From Bacteroides uniformis (GTDB lineage Bacteria; Bacteroidota; Bacteroidia; Bacteroidales; Bacteroidaceae): a stretch of 64,000 nucleotides of DNA. Location of the stretch: assembly GCF_025147485.1 (NCBI RefSeq), contig NZ_CP102263.1, positions 1,997,501 to 2,061,500 of the forward strand. Reading direction: 5' to 3'. Position 1 is the first letter of the stretch, and each line of letters begins with the position of its first letter. Shown in pieces: positions 8,544 through 17,804 of this stretch. The notes beneath the pieces were generated by a model. It was not told the DNA's origin, did not search any database, and worked only from the letters and a program-made list of their open reading frames with translations. Both the position numbers and the translations under genes were made by a program.

Positions 8544-8581
8544 ATATCTGTTTTATGTAAGTTTGGTCATGTGAGCCGTCG

Positions 8582-9424
8582 TTAGAACATCGTCAAGGCA
8601 TATAGATAAACAACTGCTGCAGGAATTGCCATCAGGGCACTGTCGAAACGGTCGAGCATCCCTCCATGCCCCGGCAGAATGTTACCGGAATCCTTGATGC
8701 CCAATTGGCGTTTCATGAGTGATTCGGTCAGATCGCCCCAAGTGCCGAAAATGACGACAACGATTGCCAGACCTACCCATTGCCATCCTGGCATAAAAGG
8801 AAAGAAATGTGCAAAGCCAAGAGAGGAAGCGATGGAGAATATTCCGCCGCCGATGCTGCCCTCCCAGGATTTTTTAGGTGAGATACGTTCGAACAGACGG
8901 TGTTTGCCTATCAGCGAACCTACGCAATAGGCACCTGTATCGCTCAACCAGATAAATACGAAAATGGAAAGCGGTAGAATAGGGTTGTAGGTCACACTGC
9001 TCGTTTCCGGGGAATTCTGAAAAGCAAGTACGTTCAGCAGGGCAAAGGGGAGTGCCACGTACAATTGGCTTAGCATGGAGTAGGCCCAGTTACCCGTCGG
9101 ATTCTTTTTCTTGAGGTAAAGTTCCGTAATCATCATGTAGAGCAATAGTCCCAAATAAGGAAGGAATACTCGTGCTCCTACAGACTGCTGGGTACAGAAA
9201 CTCATCAATGCAAGGAAAAGGTAGGCTCCCCCCAATGCAGTGATGGTCTTGTTTATGCTTACTTCGCCGCTCTTGCTGACTAATTGGGCAAACTCATGTA
9301 CGCTCAGTGCGCTGATAATGGTGAACAGTATACCGAACGAAAGGGGGCTGTAAAGAATACAGCCCACCAATACTATGACGAATAACACGCCGGTAACGGC
9401 ACGTTGGATAAAGTTATTTTTCAT
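8582..9424 (-). CDS. cdsA: Phosphatidate cytidylyltransferase
   Basis: 280 residues with about eight membrane segments. The C-terminal family signature begins at residue 238 (KRQLGIKDSGNILPGHGG) and ends with the metal-binding DR at 258-259. CdsA makes CDP-diacylglycerol from CTP and phosphatidic acid in the cytoplasmic membrane, the branch point for phospholipids. The start overlaps the end of ftsH by 11 bases, which suggests translational coupling in the rsfS-ftsH-cdsA operon. Confidence 0.95.
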   Translation of the reverse strand: MKNNFIQRAVTGVLFVIVLVGCILYSPLSFGILFTIISALSVHEFAQLVSKSGEVSINKTITALGGAYLFLALMSFCTQQSVGARVFLPYLGLLLYMMITELYLKKKNPTGNWAYSMLSQLYVALPFALLNVLAFQNSPETSSVTYNPILPLSIFVFIWLSDTGAYCVGSLIGKHRLFERISPKKSWEGSIGGGIFSIASSLGFAHFFPFMPGWQWVGLAIVVVIFGTWGDLTESLMKRQLGIKDSGNILPGHGGMLDRFDSALMAIPAAVVYLYALTMF

Positions 9425-11426
9425 GCTTTTCTTCTTCCTTAACTTCCTTTTCTGCTTCTATGGCTTTTTGCTCTTCTTCTTGCTCCGCTTTTTTCAGCTC
9501 GGCAGCAGTCTTGTTTGCACTGATTTCTTCCGAACGGGAAGCCCATGGACGTTTCCCAAAGATGTGTTCAACGTCTTCGGCAAAGATTACTTCTTTGTCA
9601 ATCAGCAGTTGTGCCAGCCGGTTGTGCCCTTCTTGGTTTTCGGACAATATTTTCTTGGCACGTTCGTACTGTTCATTAACCATCTGCTTCACTTCTTCGT
9701 CAATCAATTCCGCAGTCTTTTCGCTATACGGGCGGTTGAAGGAATATTCCTCATTATTATAATAGCAGAGGTTGGGTAGTTTTTCGCTCATACCCAGATA
9801 GGCAATCATACCGTACGCCTGCTTTGTCACGCGTTCCAAGTCATTCATGGCTCCGGTGGATATTCTACCTAAGAATAGGTCTTCGGCGGCACGTCCTCCC
9901 AAGGTGGCACACATCTCATCGAGCATCTGTTCCTTAGTGGTGATTTGCCGTTCTTCCGGCAGATACCAAGCCGCGCCCAAAGCGCGTCCACGGGGTACAA
10001 TGGTTACTTTAATCAGCGGATTGGCGTATTCCAGTAACCAGGAGATGCTGGCATGGCCGGCTTCGTGTATGGCAATGGAACGACGTTCGGCCTCGGTAGT
10101 GATTTTGGTTTTCTTTTCCAATCCACCCACGATGCGGTCTACGGCATCCAGGAAGTCTTGCTTTCCGACGAACTTCTTGCCGTGGCGGGCGGCTATCAGG
10201 GCTGCTTCGTTACATACATTGGCAATGTCTGCCCCCGAGAATCCGGGAGTCTGGCGTGCCAGAAGGTCTACATCCACACTATTGTCTATCTTGATGGGGC
10301 GCAGGTGTACACCGAATACTTCCTTACGCTCATTAAGGTCGGGTAGGTCTACATGTATCTGGCGGTCAAAACGTCCGGCGCGCAGCAATGCCTTATCCAA
10401 AACGTCCACACGGTTGGTGGCGGCTAAGATGATAACACCACTATTGGAGCCGAAACCGTCCATCTCGGTCAGTAACTGGTTCAATGTGTTCTCGCGCTCG
10501 TCGTTGCCACCCATAGCGGCTGCTTTGGCACGGGCACGCCCTACAGCGTCAATCTCGTCGATGAACACGATACAAGGCGCTTTTTCCTTTGCTTGGCGGA
10601 ACAAATCGCGGACACGGGAAGCTCCCACGCCGACAAACATTTCCACAAAGTCGGAACCTGCCAAAGAGAAGAAAGGTACGTTGGCTTCTCCGGCCACGGC
10701 CTTTGCAAGCAGGGTTTTTCCGGTTCCCGGAGGGCCTACCAGCAAGGCGCCCTTGGGTATCTTACCTCCCAAATCGGTATATTTCTGGGGCTCTTTCAAG
10801 AACTCGACAATTTCTTCTACCTCTTGCTTGGCTTCAGCAAGTCCTGCCACATCCTTGAATGTAATCTTGATGGGGGAACCTTTTTCAAACAATTGGGCCT
10901 TGGACTTTCCTACGCTGAAGATGCCTCCACCTCCGCCCATGCCTCCACCACCGCTCATGCGGCGGGACATGAAAATCCAGAAACCGATAAGGAATGCAAA
11001 GGGGAGAATCTGCCACAAAATGGCACCGAAGTAGTTCCGCTTTTTTTCGTAGTTAATGGAGCCGTCAAAGTGGGCGTCGTCTCTTTCCTTTTGCAGGAAA
11101 TTACCTAGGCTCTCGCGTGAGGGGGCCTCGGTCGTAATAAGCGGATTCTTGCCTACGCGGCTGGAGTCCTGACGAAATACGTTTCCTACGTGCTGGGGTT
11201 TGACGTATGCTTCGACGGAATTGTCGTCGTAGCCGATGACTTTGCTTATATAACCGTCTCGTACATATTGCTGGAATTCATCATAAGAGATGTTTTTAGT
11301 TGCCGTACCACTTTCATTGGTCAGGTACAACCCCAGCAACATCATCGCTATAATCATATACAGCCAGTTCAGGTTGAACTTGGGCATATTCACTTTATTG
11401 GGTTTCTTGTTGGTATTATTGTCCAT
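9414..11426 (-). CDS. ftsH: ATP-dependent zinc metalloprotease FtsH
   Basis: 670 residues. Two N-terminal membrane segments (about 18-37 and 130-150) flank a periplasmic domain. The AAA module has Walker A GPPGTGKT near residue 230, Walker [11 protein letters not shown] near 290 and an SRH region; the zinc site HEAGH lies near 455. A glycine-rich linker ([17 protein letters not shown]) precedes the AAA domain and the C-terminus is a highly charged Glu/Lys tail. FtsH is a hexameric membrane protease for membrane-protein quality control and LpxC turnover. Upstream rsfS ends 9 bases before. Confidence 0.97.
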   Translation of the reverse strand: MDNNTNKKPNKVNMPKFNLNWLYMIIAMMLLGLYLTNESGTATKNISYDEFQQYVRDGYISKVIGYDDNSVEAYVKPQHVGNVFRQDSSRVGKNPLITTEAPSRESLGNFLQKERDDAHFDGSINYEKKRNYFGAILWQILPFAFLIGFWIFMSRRMSGGGGMGGGGGIFSVGKSKAQLFEKGSPIKITFKDVAGLAEAKQEVEEIVEFLKEPQKYTDLGGKIPKGALLVGPPGTGKTLLAKAVAGEANVPFFSLAGSDFVEMFVGVGASRVRDLFRQAKEKAPCIVFIDEIDAVGRARAKAAAMGGNDERENTLNQLLTEMDGFGSNSGVIILAATNRVDVLDKALLRAGRFDRQIHVDLPDLNERKEVFGVHLRPIKIDNSVDVDLLARQTPGFSGADIANVCNEAALIAARHGKKFVGKQDFLDAVDRIVGGLEKKTKITTEAERRSIAIHEAGHASISWLLEYANPLIKVTIVPRGRALGAAWYLPEERQITTKEQMLDEMCATLGGRAAEDLFLGRISTGAMNDLERVTKQAYGMIAYLGMSEKLPNLCYYNNEEYSFNRPYSEKTAELIDEEVKQMVNEQYERAKKILSENQEGHNRLAQLLIDKEVIFAEDVEHIFGKRPWASRSEEISANKTAAELKKAEQEEEQKAIEAEKEVKEEEKHEK

Positions 11427-11435
11427 ACGTTTTGA

Positions 11436-11795
11436 TTAATCGAGGTCAGGAATTTGAGTTAATTTGGCGTCTGCCCATAGGTGCTCCAGATTGTAGAATT
11501 CCCTTGTTTCAGGCAGGAAGACATGCACCAATATGTCCGAGTAGTCCATAGCTACCCATTCGGCATTGCGCAGCCCGTCTACGGCAAAGGGCTTGGTATC
11601 GGCACCCTTGCGTGTGAAGTCCCTGATGGATTCTACAATGGCTGTCACTTGGCTGGGAGAGTTTCCTTGGCAGATGACGAAATAATTGCATATTGTATCG
11701 TCGATTTTTGTCAGATCTGCGATGACGATTTTTTTTCCTTTTTTATCTTGAATACCTTCTGTTATCTGTTGAATCAGTTTCTTCGTTTCGTTCAT
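11436..11795 (-). CDS. rsfS: Ribosome silencing factor
   Basis: 119 residues, family-typical. The DUF143/RsfS core is visible in GKKIVIADLTKIDDTICNYFVICQGNSPSQV and in WVAMDYSDILVHVFLPETREFYNLEHLW. RsfS binds L14 (uL14) on the 50S subunit and blocks subunit joining when nutrients are short. First gene of the rsfS-ftsH-cdsA operon, with a good minus-strand -7 box just upstream. Confidence 0.93.
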   Translation of the reverse strand: MNETKKLIQQITEGIQDKKGKKIVIADLTKIDDTICNYFVICQGNSPSQVTAIVESIRDFTRKGADTKPFAVDGLRNAEWVAMDYSDILVHVFLPETREFYNLEHLWADAKLTQIPDLD

Positions 11796-11822
11796 TATAC
11801 ATTATTATATTAAAACAGTTGA

Positions 11823-11830
11823 CAAATATA
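11823..11830 (-). promoter_or_regulatory. Predicted -7 box for the rsfS-ftsH-cdsA operon
   Basis: The minus strand reads TATATTTG, 28 bases before the rsfS start. A TTTG is found on the minus strand at 11847-11850 (spacing 16) and again at 11855-11858 (spacing 24); neither is ideal. Confidence 0.5.
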
Positions 11831-11977
11831 CGTTGATTTCTCATATCAAACACGCAAAAGAGGAAAACTCTTTCAATTTTTGATTTTTTTTAGTTATATA
11901 ATCCTTTGGATTACGGTATCTTATCAGTTTTTTGCGAAAAAAATACTCGTTTTTGTTTTGATTTATAGAAATCTTTG

Positions 11978-11985
11978 TATCTTTG
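11978..11985 (+). promoter_or_regulatory. Predicted -7 box for tRNA-Gln
   Basis: TATCTTTG matches TAnnTTTG, with TTTG at 11952-11955 (spacing 22) or 11957-11960 (spacing 17) as the possible -33 element. The start site would be near 11992, about 20 bases before the tRNA. The preceding spacer (11796-12012) holds only this and the rsfS promoter. Confidence 0.6.
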
Positions 11986-12012
11986 CAACCGCAAAACGGA
12001 AATAATAACAAT

Positions 12013-12083
12013 TGGGCTATGGTGTAATGGTAACACTACAGATTCTGGTCCTGTCATTCCTGGTTCGAATCCAGGTAGCCCAA
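12013..12083 (+). tRNA. tRNA-Gln (anticodon CTG)
   Basis: A 71-base cloverleaf can be folded by hand. The acceptor stem TGGGCTA pairs perfectly with TAGCCCA (12076-12082), discriminator A at 12083. The D-arm is GTGTAATGGTAACAC, the anticodon loop TTCTGGT gives CTG, and the T-arm is CCTGG-TTCGAAT-CCAGG. The 3-prime CCA is not encoded. The last base pair of the anticodon stem is an A-C mismatch. The U1-A72 pair is typical of tRNA-Gln. A strong terminator follows. Confidence 0.93.
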
Positions 12084-12105
12084 CGAACTTACCTTATTTA
12101 AGTCA

Positions 12106-12142
12106 AAAAACCACTAAAATCGCAAGTTTTAGTGGTTTTTTT
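12106..12142 (+). terminator. Intrinsic terminator after tRNA-Gln
   Basis: AAAAACCACTAAAA (12106-12119) pairs perfectly with TTTTAGTGGTTTTT (12127-12140), 7-base loop, followed by more T. Confidence 0.88.
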
Positions 12143-12230
12143 GTTGCTTTTCGACCATGTACGAAAATTTCAGTGTAGGTATTCGGTGGCAAATTCAGTG
12201 ACAAGGCTTCTGTAAGCCGGAAATATTCTG

Positions 12231-12238
12231 TAAATTTG
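12231..12238 (+). promoter_or_regulatory. Predicted -7 box for the AICAR transformylase gene
   Basis: TAAATTTG matches TAnnTTTG 28 bases before the ATG; the -33 region (CTTCTG near 12207-12212) is only a partial match to TTTG. Confidence 0.5.
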
Positions 12239-12266
12239 TAGCATTTCAACATTAAAGCAGAATTTT

Positions 12267-13445
12267 ATGGCAAAAGAATTAGCACTGAAGTACGGCTGTA
12301 ACCCTAACCAGAAGCCGGCTCGCATTTTCATGCAGGAGGGGGAGTTACCTATTGAGGTTTTGAATGGACGTCCGGGGTATATTAATTTTATGGATGCCTT
12401 GAATGGATGGCAGTTGGTAAAGGAACTGAAAGAGGCGACCGGTATGCCTGCTGCAACTTCATTCAAGCACGTCAGTCCGGCGGGTGCCGCCATCGGCTTG
12501 GAACTCAACGAGACAATGAAGAAGATTTATTTTGTGGATAATCTTCCGCTCTCTCCGCTTGCTTGCGCATATGTGCGTGCCCGCGGTGCCGACCGTATGT
12601 CTTCCTATGGTGACTTTATCGCTTTGAGTGATGTGTGCGACGAGGCTACTGCACGTTTTATTAACCGCGAGGTCTCGGATGGCGTTATTGCTCCGGGGTA
12701 TACGGACGAAGCACTGGCTATCTTGAGGGAAAAGCGTAAAGGAACTTACAATGTGATTCAGATAAGTCCCGGCTATAAGCCTGCCCCGATTGAACATAAG
12801 GATGTCTTTGGTATCACGTTTGAGCAGGGACGTAATGAGATAAAGCTGAATGGAGATGAACTCTTTGCGAATATTCCTACTCGGAATAAGAATTTCCCGG
12901 AAGCAGCGAAACGTGATTTGATGATAGCCCTTATCACTTTGAAATATACGCAGTCGAATTCTGTATGCTATGTGAAGGACGGTCAGGCTATCGGTATTGG
13001 TGCCGGCCAGCAGAGCCGTATCCACTGTACTCGCTTGGCGGGCAACAAGGCCGACATTTGGTATTTACGCCAGCATCCGAAGGTGTTGAATTTGCCATGG
13101 GTAGAGAAAATCCGCCGTGCCGACCGTGATAATACGATTGATGTCTATATCAGTGAAGACCATGACGATGTGCTGGCTAACGGTGTTTGGCAGCAGTTCT
13201 TTACGGAGAAACCTGAAGTGCTGACCCGTGAAGAAAAACGGGCTTGGTTGGATACATTGAAAGGTGTTTCTTTGGGTTCGGATGCATTCTTCCCTTTTGG
13301 AGACAATATTGAGCGTGCCCATAAGAGTGGAGTAGATTACATTGCCCAAGCGGGTGGTTCTGTACGCGATGACCATGTGATTGAAACTTGCGATAAATAT
13401 GGCATTGCCATGTCGTTCACGGGTATCCGTCTGTTCCATCATTGA
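12267..13445 (+). CDS. Stand-alone phosphoribosylaminoimidazolecarboxamide (AICAR) formyltransferase
   Basis: 392 residues, matching only the AICARFT half of PurH. Visible signatures are KYGCNPNQKPA at the start, SFKHVSPAGAA (the catalytic Lys-His of the family, residues about 66-76), KYTQSNSVCYVKDGQAIGIGAGQQSR, and the C-terminal SDAFFPFGDNIERAHKSGV and GGSVRDD. It would transfer a formyl group from 10-formyl-THF to AICAR, the ninth step of purine synthesis. The N-terminal IMP cyclohydrolase (MGS-like) domain of bifunctional PurH is absent, so cyclisation needs another protein. Monocistronic: promoter before, terminator after. Confidence 0.88.
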   Translation: MAKELALKYGCNPNQKPARIFMQEGELPIEVLNGRPGYINFMDALNGWQLVKELKEATGMPAATSFKHVSPAGAAIGLELNETMKKIYFVDNLPLSPLACAYVRARGADRMSSYGDFIALSDVCDEATARFINREVSDGVIAPGYTDEALAILREKRKGTYNVIQISPGYKPAPIEHKDVFGITFEQGRNEIKLNGDELFANIPTRNKNFPEAAKRDLMIALITLKYTQSNSVCYVKDGQAIGIGAGQQSRIHCTRLAGNKADIWYLRQHPKVLNLPWVEKIRRADRDNTIDVYISEDHDDVLANGVWQQFFTEKPEVLTREEKRAWLDTLKGVSLGSDAFFPFGDNIERAHKSGVDYIAQAGGSVRDDHVIETCDKYGIAMSFTGIRLFHH

Positions 13446-13464
13446 TAAGGTGTATAAAAAGTAG

Positions 13465-13508
13465 ACCCGCCCCCACGGCTGCATAGCTGTAGGGGCGGGT
13501 TCCTTTTT
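13465..13508. terminator. Terminator between the AICAR transformylase and DUF349 genes
   Basis: ACCCGCCCC (13465-13473) pairs with GGGGCGGGT (13492-13500), with an inner CAGCTATGC-like partial stem, then TCCTTTTTT. It lies between convergent genes. Confidence 0.85.
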
Positions 13509-13530
13509 TATTAAGTCTTATCTTGTTACG

Positions 13531-15384
13531 TTATCCTTGGTTTTTGATGTTCTCGTCCACCACTTTTATCTTTTCTTTTACAAGTTCGATGTCTGCTTTC
13601 AGCTTTTCCACCTTGCGGTTGATTTCTGTCAGCAGACTGTTTCCCTTCTTGGAAGAAGTGGTTAGGAAGCCGAGATTGTTTTCATATGTCTGGAGCTCGT
13701 TCTTCATATTGTCGAAGGCACGTACCAGCTTCTCACGTTCCCGGTAAAGGGCTTGTGGACTACCTTCTTGAATGGAGCTGATAGTCGACTTGAAGTTGCT
13801 TAGCTTCTTGTTGGAGGCGCTGATGTTGAAGCGTTCAAACAATTTGTCTACCTGGCTGTGGTATTGCTTATAGATTCGGTCTTTCTCTTTGAAAGGTACA
13901 TGTCCTATGCCGTTCCACTCTTTCATGAGGTCGCGTACCAGTTGGGTAGCTTCCTCCGTATCCATTTGGTCATCGATAGCATTCAGTTTCTCGATGATGG
14001 CTTTTTTCTGTTCCAGATTTTCTTGCTCTACGCTGCGCTGTGAAGAAGTGGCTTTGTTCTTTTGTTCGAAGAAGTAGTCACAAGCGGAGATGAAACGTTT
14101 CCATACGGCATCCGAATATTTCTTTGCTACTGGGCCGATGGTTTTCCATTCTTTCTGAAGTTTGGTCAGTTCATCGGCGGTTGCTTTCCAGTCGGTACTG
14201 TCCTTCAGAGCTTCTGCTTTTTCGCACAAGGCACGCTTCTTTTCCAAGTTTTCGTTCATACCTTCCTTCAGGCTCTTGAAGAACTCTCCCTTTTTACGGA
14301 AGAACTCGTCGCACGCTTTGCGGAAACGTTCGAAAATCTTCACGTTCATTTTTTGCGGAGCGAAACCGATGGTTTTCCATTTGTTTTGAAGTGCGATGAC
14401 TTCTTGCGTCTTGCTCTCCCAAGAAGCAAAGTTTGTCAGTTCTTTGTAGTCAATGGCTTCTATGATTTCGCAAATTACAGTCTTTTGGTCAAGATTGTGT
14501 TGTTCCACTTCCTTCAATGCTTCGAAATGTTGCTGGTGACGTCGGTTTACGGTTGTAGAGGCTGCTTTGAAACGTGCCCAGATTTCGTCGCGTAGTTCCT
14601 TGGCTACCGGCCCTGTATCACGAAATTCTTGATGTAGCTTCTGTAACTGATGGAAAGCTGAAACTACATCCGCTTCATCCGCCAGCTTTTCGGCAGCTTC
14701 ACAGAGATGTGTCTTGATTTCCAAATTCTTCTTGAAATCGTATTCGCGGAATTCATTGTTCAGTTTCAGAAGGTCATAGAATTTCTCAACATACAATTGG
14801 TAGTTTTTCCAAAGCTCGTTGACCTTAGCTTGCGGAACGAGTTTAACTTCGTTCCATTGCTGCTGTAGTTTCTTGAACTCCGTATAGCTCTTGTTGGCGT
14901 CATCTGGAGATTCAACCAGCTCCTTCAGCTCTTCGATGATGGAAAGCTTTACCTGCAGGTTCATTTCCTTTTGCTTCTCCAGTTCGGCTGTGAGTGCACT
15001 TCTTTTTTCTTTGATGACGGACATGATATTCTTGAACTCTTCCTCCACACAGTCTGTTTGTGGAACAAAGTTCTCCGCGGCGCCTCCGTTTTCAATGAAC
15101 AGTTTTCTGGCCGCATCCTGCTCAGCATTGTGCAGCTTGTAGAAAGATTGCTTCAAACCGTCTATTTCAGGTTTTGCCACGTTCTCCACGTCTGCAACCA
15201 CCTCTTTGAGTTTGGCAAGTATTTCCTCTTTCGTGAGCTTCTGAACTGGCTCTACCGGCTTTTCCGAAACGATTTCTTCAGCGGGAGTTTCTGTTGTTGC
15301 CGGTTCAGAAACCTCTGCTGCCTTCTTTTCTTCTTCTAATTCCACCGGCTTTTCGGGGAGATTAGTGTCATGAGTGTCCGTCAT
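13531..15384 (-). CDS. DUF349 repeat protein
   Basis: 617 residues, very rich in Lys and Glu. After an acidic N-terminal 70 residues, about five DUF349 repeats follow, each with a W-x-T-I/x-G-x-V/A pattern (for example EWKTIGPVAKKYSDAVWKRF and KWKTIGFAPQKMNVKIFERF, then EWNGIGHVPFKEKDRIYKQY), and a C-terminal coiled coil (about 530-615). DUF349 proteins are cytoplasmic helical-repeat proteins of unclear role. It lies 117 bases after mgtE in the same direction; the spacer has a small hairpin (AACGGG/CCCGTT near 15398-15415). Confidence 0.88.
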   Translation of the reverse strand: MTDTHDTNLPEKPVELEEEKKAAEVSEPATTETPAEEIVSEKPVEPVQKLTKEEILAKLKEVVADVENVAKPEIDGLKQSFYKLHNAEQDAARKLFIENGGAAENFVPQTDCVEEEFKNIMSVIKEKRSALTAELEKQKEMNLQVKLSIIEELKELVESPDDANKSYTEFKKLQQQWNEVKLVPQAKVNELWKNYQLYVEKFYDLLKLNNEFREYDFKKNLEIKTHLCEAAEKLADEADVVSAFHQLQKLHQEFRDTGPVAKELRDEIWARFKAASTTVNRRHQQHFEALKEVEQHNLDQKTVICEIIEAIDYKELTNFASWESKTQEVIALQNKWKTIGFAPQKMNVKIFERFRKACDEFFRKKGEFFKSLKEGMNENLEKKRALCEKAEALKDSTDWKATADELTKLQKEWKTIGPVAKKYSDAVWKRFISACDYFFEQKNKATSSQRSVEQENLEQKKAIIEKLNAIDDQMDTEEATQLVRDLMKEWNGIGHVPFKEKDRIYKQYHSQVDKLFERFNISASNKKLSNFKSTISSIQEGSPQALYREREKLVRAFDNMKNELQTYENNLGFLTTSSKKGNSLLTEINRKVEKLKADIELVKEKIKVVDENIKNQG

Positions 15385-15501
15385 TGTATTTACTTTTTTA
15401 GAAACGGGTTCCTCCCGTTCGGGTTACATTAGGCTACAAATTAATGAAATAAAATGATTACTTCATACAATTTGCCTTGATTTTTTTCTATTTTCTTGTT
15501 T

Positions 15502-16848
15502 TTATGACAGTAAGACAGTGATACCCATGTACAGCATCATGCCTATAATGTCATTGGTAATGGAGATAAACGGGCCGGTGGCAATGGCCGGGTCAACCTT
15601 CAGTTTCTCTAAAGTCATGGGGACTAGCGTTCCGAAGATGGAGGCGAACATGACGACTGCAAAGAGGCTGATGGAGACGGAATAAGTGACCGTAGCCGTA
15701 GCTCCGAACCGGATAAAATTATAGATGTATACCAGCAGGGAGATGATGGTGGCATTGATGACCGCCACTACTGCTTCCTTGGCTACCTGCTTGAAGGTGT
15801 CTTTGGCATCCAGTGAGCTGTTGGCAAGGCCTTGCACGATGATGGCAGACGACTGGGTTCCCACGTTTCCCCCCGTACCACCAATCAACGGAATATAAAG
15901 GGCCATTTCCGGATGGGCGGCGAAAGTCGTGTCGAAGTTACCCAATATCATGGAGTTGCCTATACCACCTAACATACCGATAAGTAACCATGGAAGGCGG
16001 GCAGAAGTCTGGCGCATGACATTATCGTCCGTTTCTACATCTTGGGACAAACCGGATGCCAACTGGTAATCACGTTCCGACTGTTCGCGGACTTCGTCCA
16101 TGACGTCGTCTACGGTAATCTGGCCTACCAGACGCCCGATACTGTCTACAACAGGAGCTGCCACCAAGTCATACTTTTCGATGATTTGTACCACTTCGTC
16201 AATGGGGGTATCTACATGGACGGAGATAGGATCTTTCCGCATCACATGCTTTACCTTGGAGACAGAAGGGGAAGTTATCATTTTCTTCAATGGGAATACC
16301 CCTTGCAGACGGTCTTCGTCGTCGATGACGTATACGTAGTAAATTTCATCCAGCTTTTCAGCTTGCAGGCGCATTTCCTTCAGGCACTCCGGCATACTCC
16401 AGTTTTCATTGACAGTCACCATTTCCGTACCCATCAAACCACCGGCAGTGTCTTCATCATATTTCAGCAGGTCAACGATGTCACCGGCTTGTTCTATATC
16501 TTCGATGTGCGAAAGTACTTCCTCCTGCTTGTCTTCATCAAGTTCGCGCATCAGGTCTACGGCATCGTCCGTGTCCATATAATCCACGAAACGCTTGGCA
16601 ATGGTCTCCGAAGGAAGAAGTTCCAGGAATTCTTTCCGGATGTCTTCGTCCATTTCAACCAGTACGTCCGCTGCCGTTTCGTTGTCAAGGAGGCGGTAAA
16701 CGAAGCGGGCTTCCTCCAAGCCGAGGTCATTGCACAGTTCTGCAATATCCGCCGGGTGAAGATCGGTCAAAAGTGTTTTGACGTTTTCCGCGTCTTTCTG
16801 TTCTATCAGGCTTTTGACTTTGTCTATGTATTCTTCGTCTATTTCCAT
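15502..16848 (-). CDS. mgtE: Magnesium transporter MgtE
   Basis: 448 residues, usual length. It has the MgtE N-terminal superhelical domain (about 1-130, LHPADIAELCNDLG), two CBS domains (about 135-255, TVDDVMDEVREQSERD at the end), and a five-helix membrane domain (about 280-448) containing PLIGGTGGNVGTQSSAIIVQGLA, the pore signature of the family. MgtE is a dimeric Mg2+ channel gated by cytoplasmic Mg2+ through the N and CBS domains. Its start is 27 bases after ksgA, with a heptamer array between. Confidence 0.95.
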   Translation of the reverse strand: MEIDEEYIDKVKSLIEQKDAENVKTLLTDLHPADIAELCNDLGLEEARFVYRLLDNETAADVLVEMDEDIRKEFLELLPSETIAKRFVDYMDTDDAVDLMRELDEDKQEEVLSHIEDIEQAGDIVDLLKYDEDTAGGLMGTEMVTVNENWSMPECLKEMRLQAEKLDEIYYVYVIDDEDRLQGVFPLKKMITSPSVSKVKHVMRKDPISVHVDTPIDEVVQIIEKYDLVAAPVVDSIGRLVGQITVDDVMDEVREQSERDYQLASGLSQDVETDDNVMRQTSARLPWLLIGMLGGIGNSMILGNFDTTFAAHPEMALYIPLIGGTGGNVGTQSSAIIVQGLANSSLDAKDTFKQVAKEAVVAVINATIISLLVYIYNFIRFGATATVTYSVSISLFAVVMFASIFGTLVPMTLEKLKVDPAIATGPFISITNDIIGMMLYMGITVLLS

Positions 16849-16860
16849 GATTGTTCGTGT

Positions 16861-16890
16861 TTAATCACTAGCCATTAATCATTAATCGTT
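16861..16890. repeat. Heptamer array at the ksgA-mgtE junction
   Basis: On the + strand TTAATCA-type words repeat with a 7-base period (TTAATCACTAG, CATTAATC, ATTAATCG). In the leftward sense the words read GATTAAT. The last codons of ksgA (Thr-Ile-Asn-Asp-stop) are encoded by the array; its TAA is at 16875-16877. Confidence 0.7.
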
Positions 16891-17669
16891 CTCAATGCCT
16901 GTTCCACTTGGTTGGTCAGCTGAATAAATTCCTGTACGGACAGTTGTTCCGGGCGTTTATTAAATAATACGTCCTCCGTCAGTGGACAGTCTTTGCCGAG
17001 TATCGGTTTTATGGAGTTCCGCAGAGTCTTGCGTCGTTGGTTGAACGTGGTTTTCACTACTTGCTTGAACAATTTCTCGTCGCAGCCTAAATCGTGCGTT
17101 TCATTGCGCATCATGCAGATGACGGCACTTTTAACTTTTGGGGGCGGGTTGAAGACATGTTCGTGTACCGTAAACAAGTACTCCACTTTGTACCATGCTT
17201 GTATCAGTACACTTAGGATTCCGTATGTCTTGCTGCCCGGCCCGGCGGCTATGCGCTCGGCTACTTCCTTTTGTATCATACCCGTACAGCAGGGAATCAG
17301 ATCCTTATATTCCAGCATTTTGAAGAATATCTGGCTGGAGATATTATAAGGATAGTTTCCCGTCAGCACAAAAGGTTGCCCGCCAAACAACCGTTGCAGG
17401 TTCATTTTGAGGAAGTCGTCCTCAATAATGTTGTCTTCCAGTTGCGGATAGGCTTCCCGTAGGTAGGCCACTGACTCGTAGTCCAGTTCTACTACTTTGA
17501 CGTTGCGTTCTTTGGGCAGAAGAAACTGGGTCAGTACTCCCATTCCCGGACCAACTTCGAGGATGGGAATTTCGGGACAGACATCTACCGTGTCGGCAAT
17601 GTCTTGTGCCACTTTCAGGTCTTTCAGGAAGTGTTGCCCGAGAAACTTTTTAGGTTTAACTACTCTCAT
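16875..17669 (-). CDS. rsmA: 16S rRNA (adenine1518-N6/adenine1519-N6)-dimethyltransferase
   Basis: 264 residues (also called KsgA). The SAM-binding loop EVGPGMGVL is at residues 38-46, the catalytic NYPY at 105-108 (LTGNYPYNISSQIF), with the C-terminal RRKTLRNS in the rRNA-binding subdomain. It dimethylates two adjacent adenosines in the 3-prime hairpin of 16S rRNA during late 30S assembly. First of the leftward ksgA-mgtE pair. The C-terminal TIND and stop come from a repeat array. Confidence 0.95.
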   Translation of the reverse strand: MRVVKPKKFLGQHFLKDLKVAQDIADTVDVCPEIPILEVGPGMGVLTQFLLPKERNVKVVELDYESVAYLREAYPQLEDNIIEDDFLKMNLQRLFGGQPFVLTGNYPYNISSQIFFKMLEYKDLIPCCTGMIQKEVAERIAAGPGSKTYGILSVLIQAWYKVEYLFTVHEHVFNPPPKVKSAVICMMRNETHDLGCDEKLFKQVVKTTFNQRRKTLRNSIKPILGKDCPLTEDVLFNKRPEQLSVQEFIQLTNQVEQALRTIND

Positions 17670-17743
17670 GTATCAACTAAATCATTACTTTTGCTCCGTA
17701 AACGTAGGCTGTAGTGTGAACAACAACCTATCTTTACACGGAG

Positions 17744-17751
17744 CAAAGGTA
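17744..17751 (-). promoter_or_regulatory. Predicted -7 box for ksgA
   Basis: The minus strand reads TACCTTTG, matching TAnnTTTG, 75 bases before ksgA. The -33 position would fall into the AATGAAG array at 17761-17788, where no TTTG is present. Confidence 0.4.
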
Positions 17752-17760
17752 GTTCTTTTC

Positions 17761-17788
17761 AATGAAGAATGAAGAATGAAGAATGAAG
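17761..17788. repeat. Four tandem copies of AATGAAG
   Basis: A perfect 28-base tandem array of the heptamer AATGAAG (TGA in the + sense), 16 bases before the flippase-like gene, in a divergent spacer. Confidence 0.85.
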
Positions 17789-17804
17789 AATTTGGGAATA
17801 TCGT

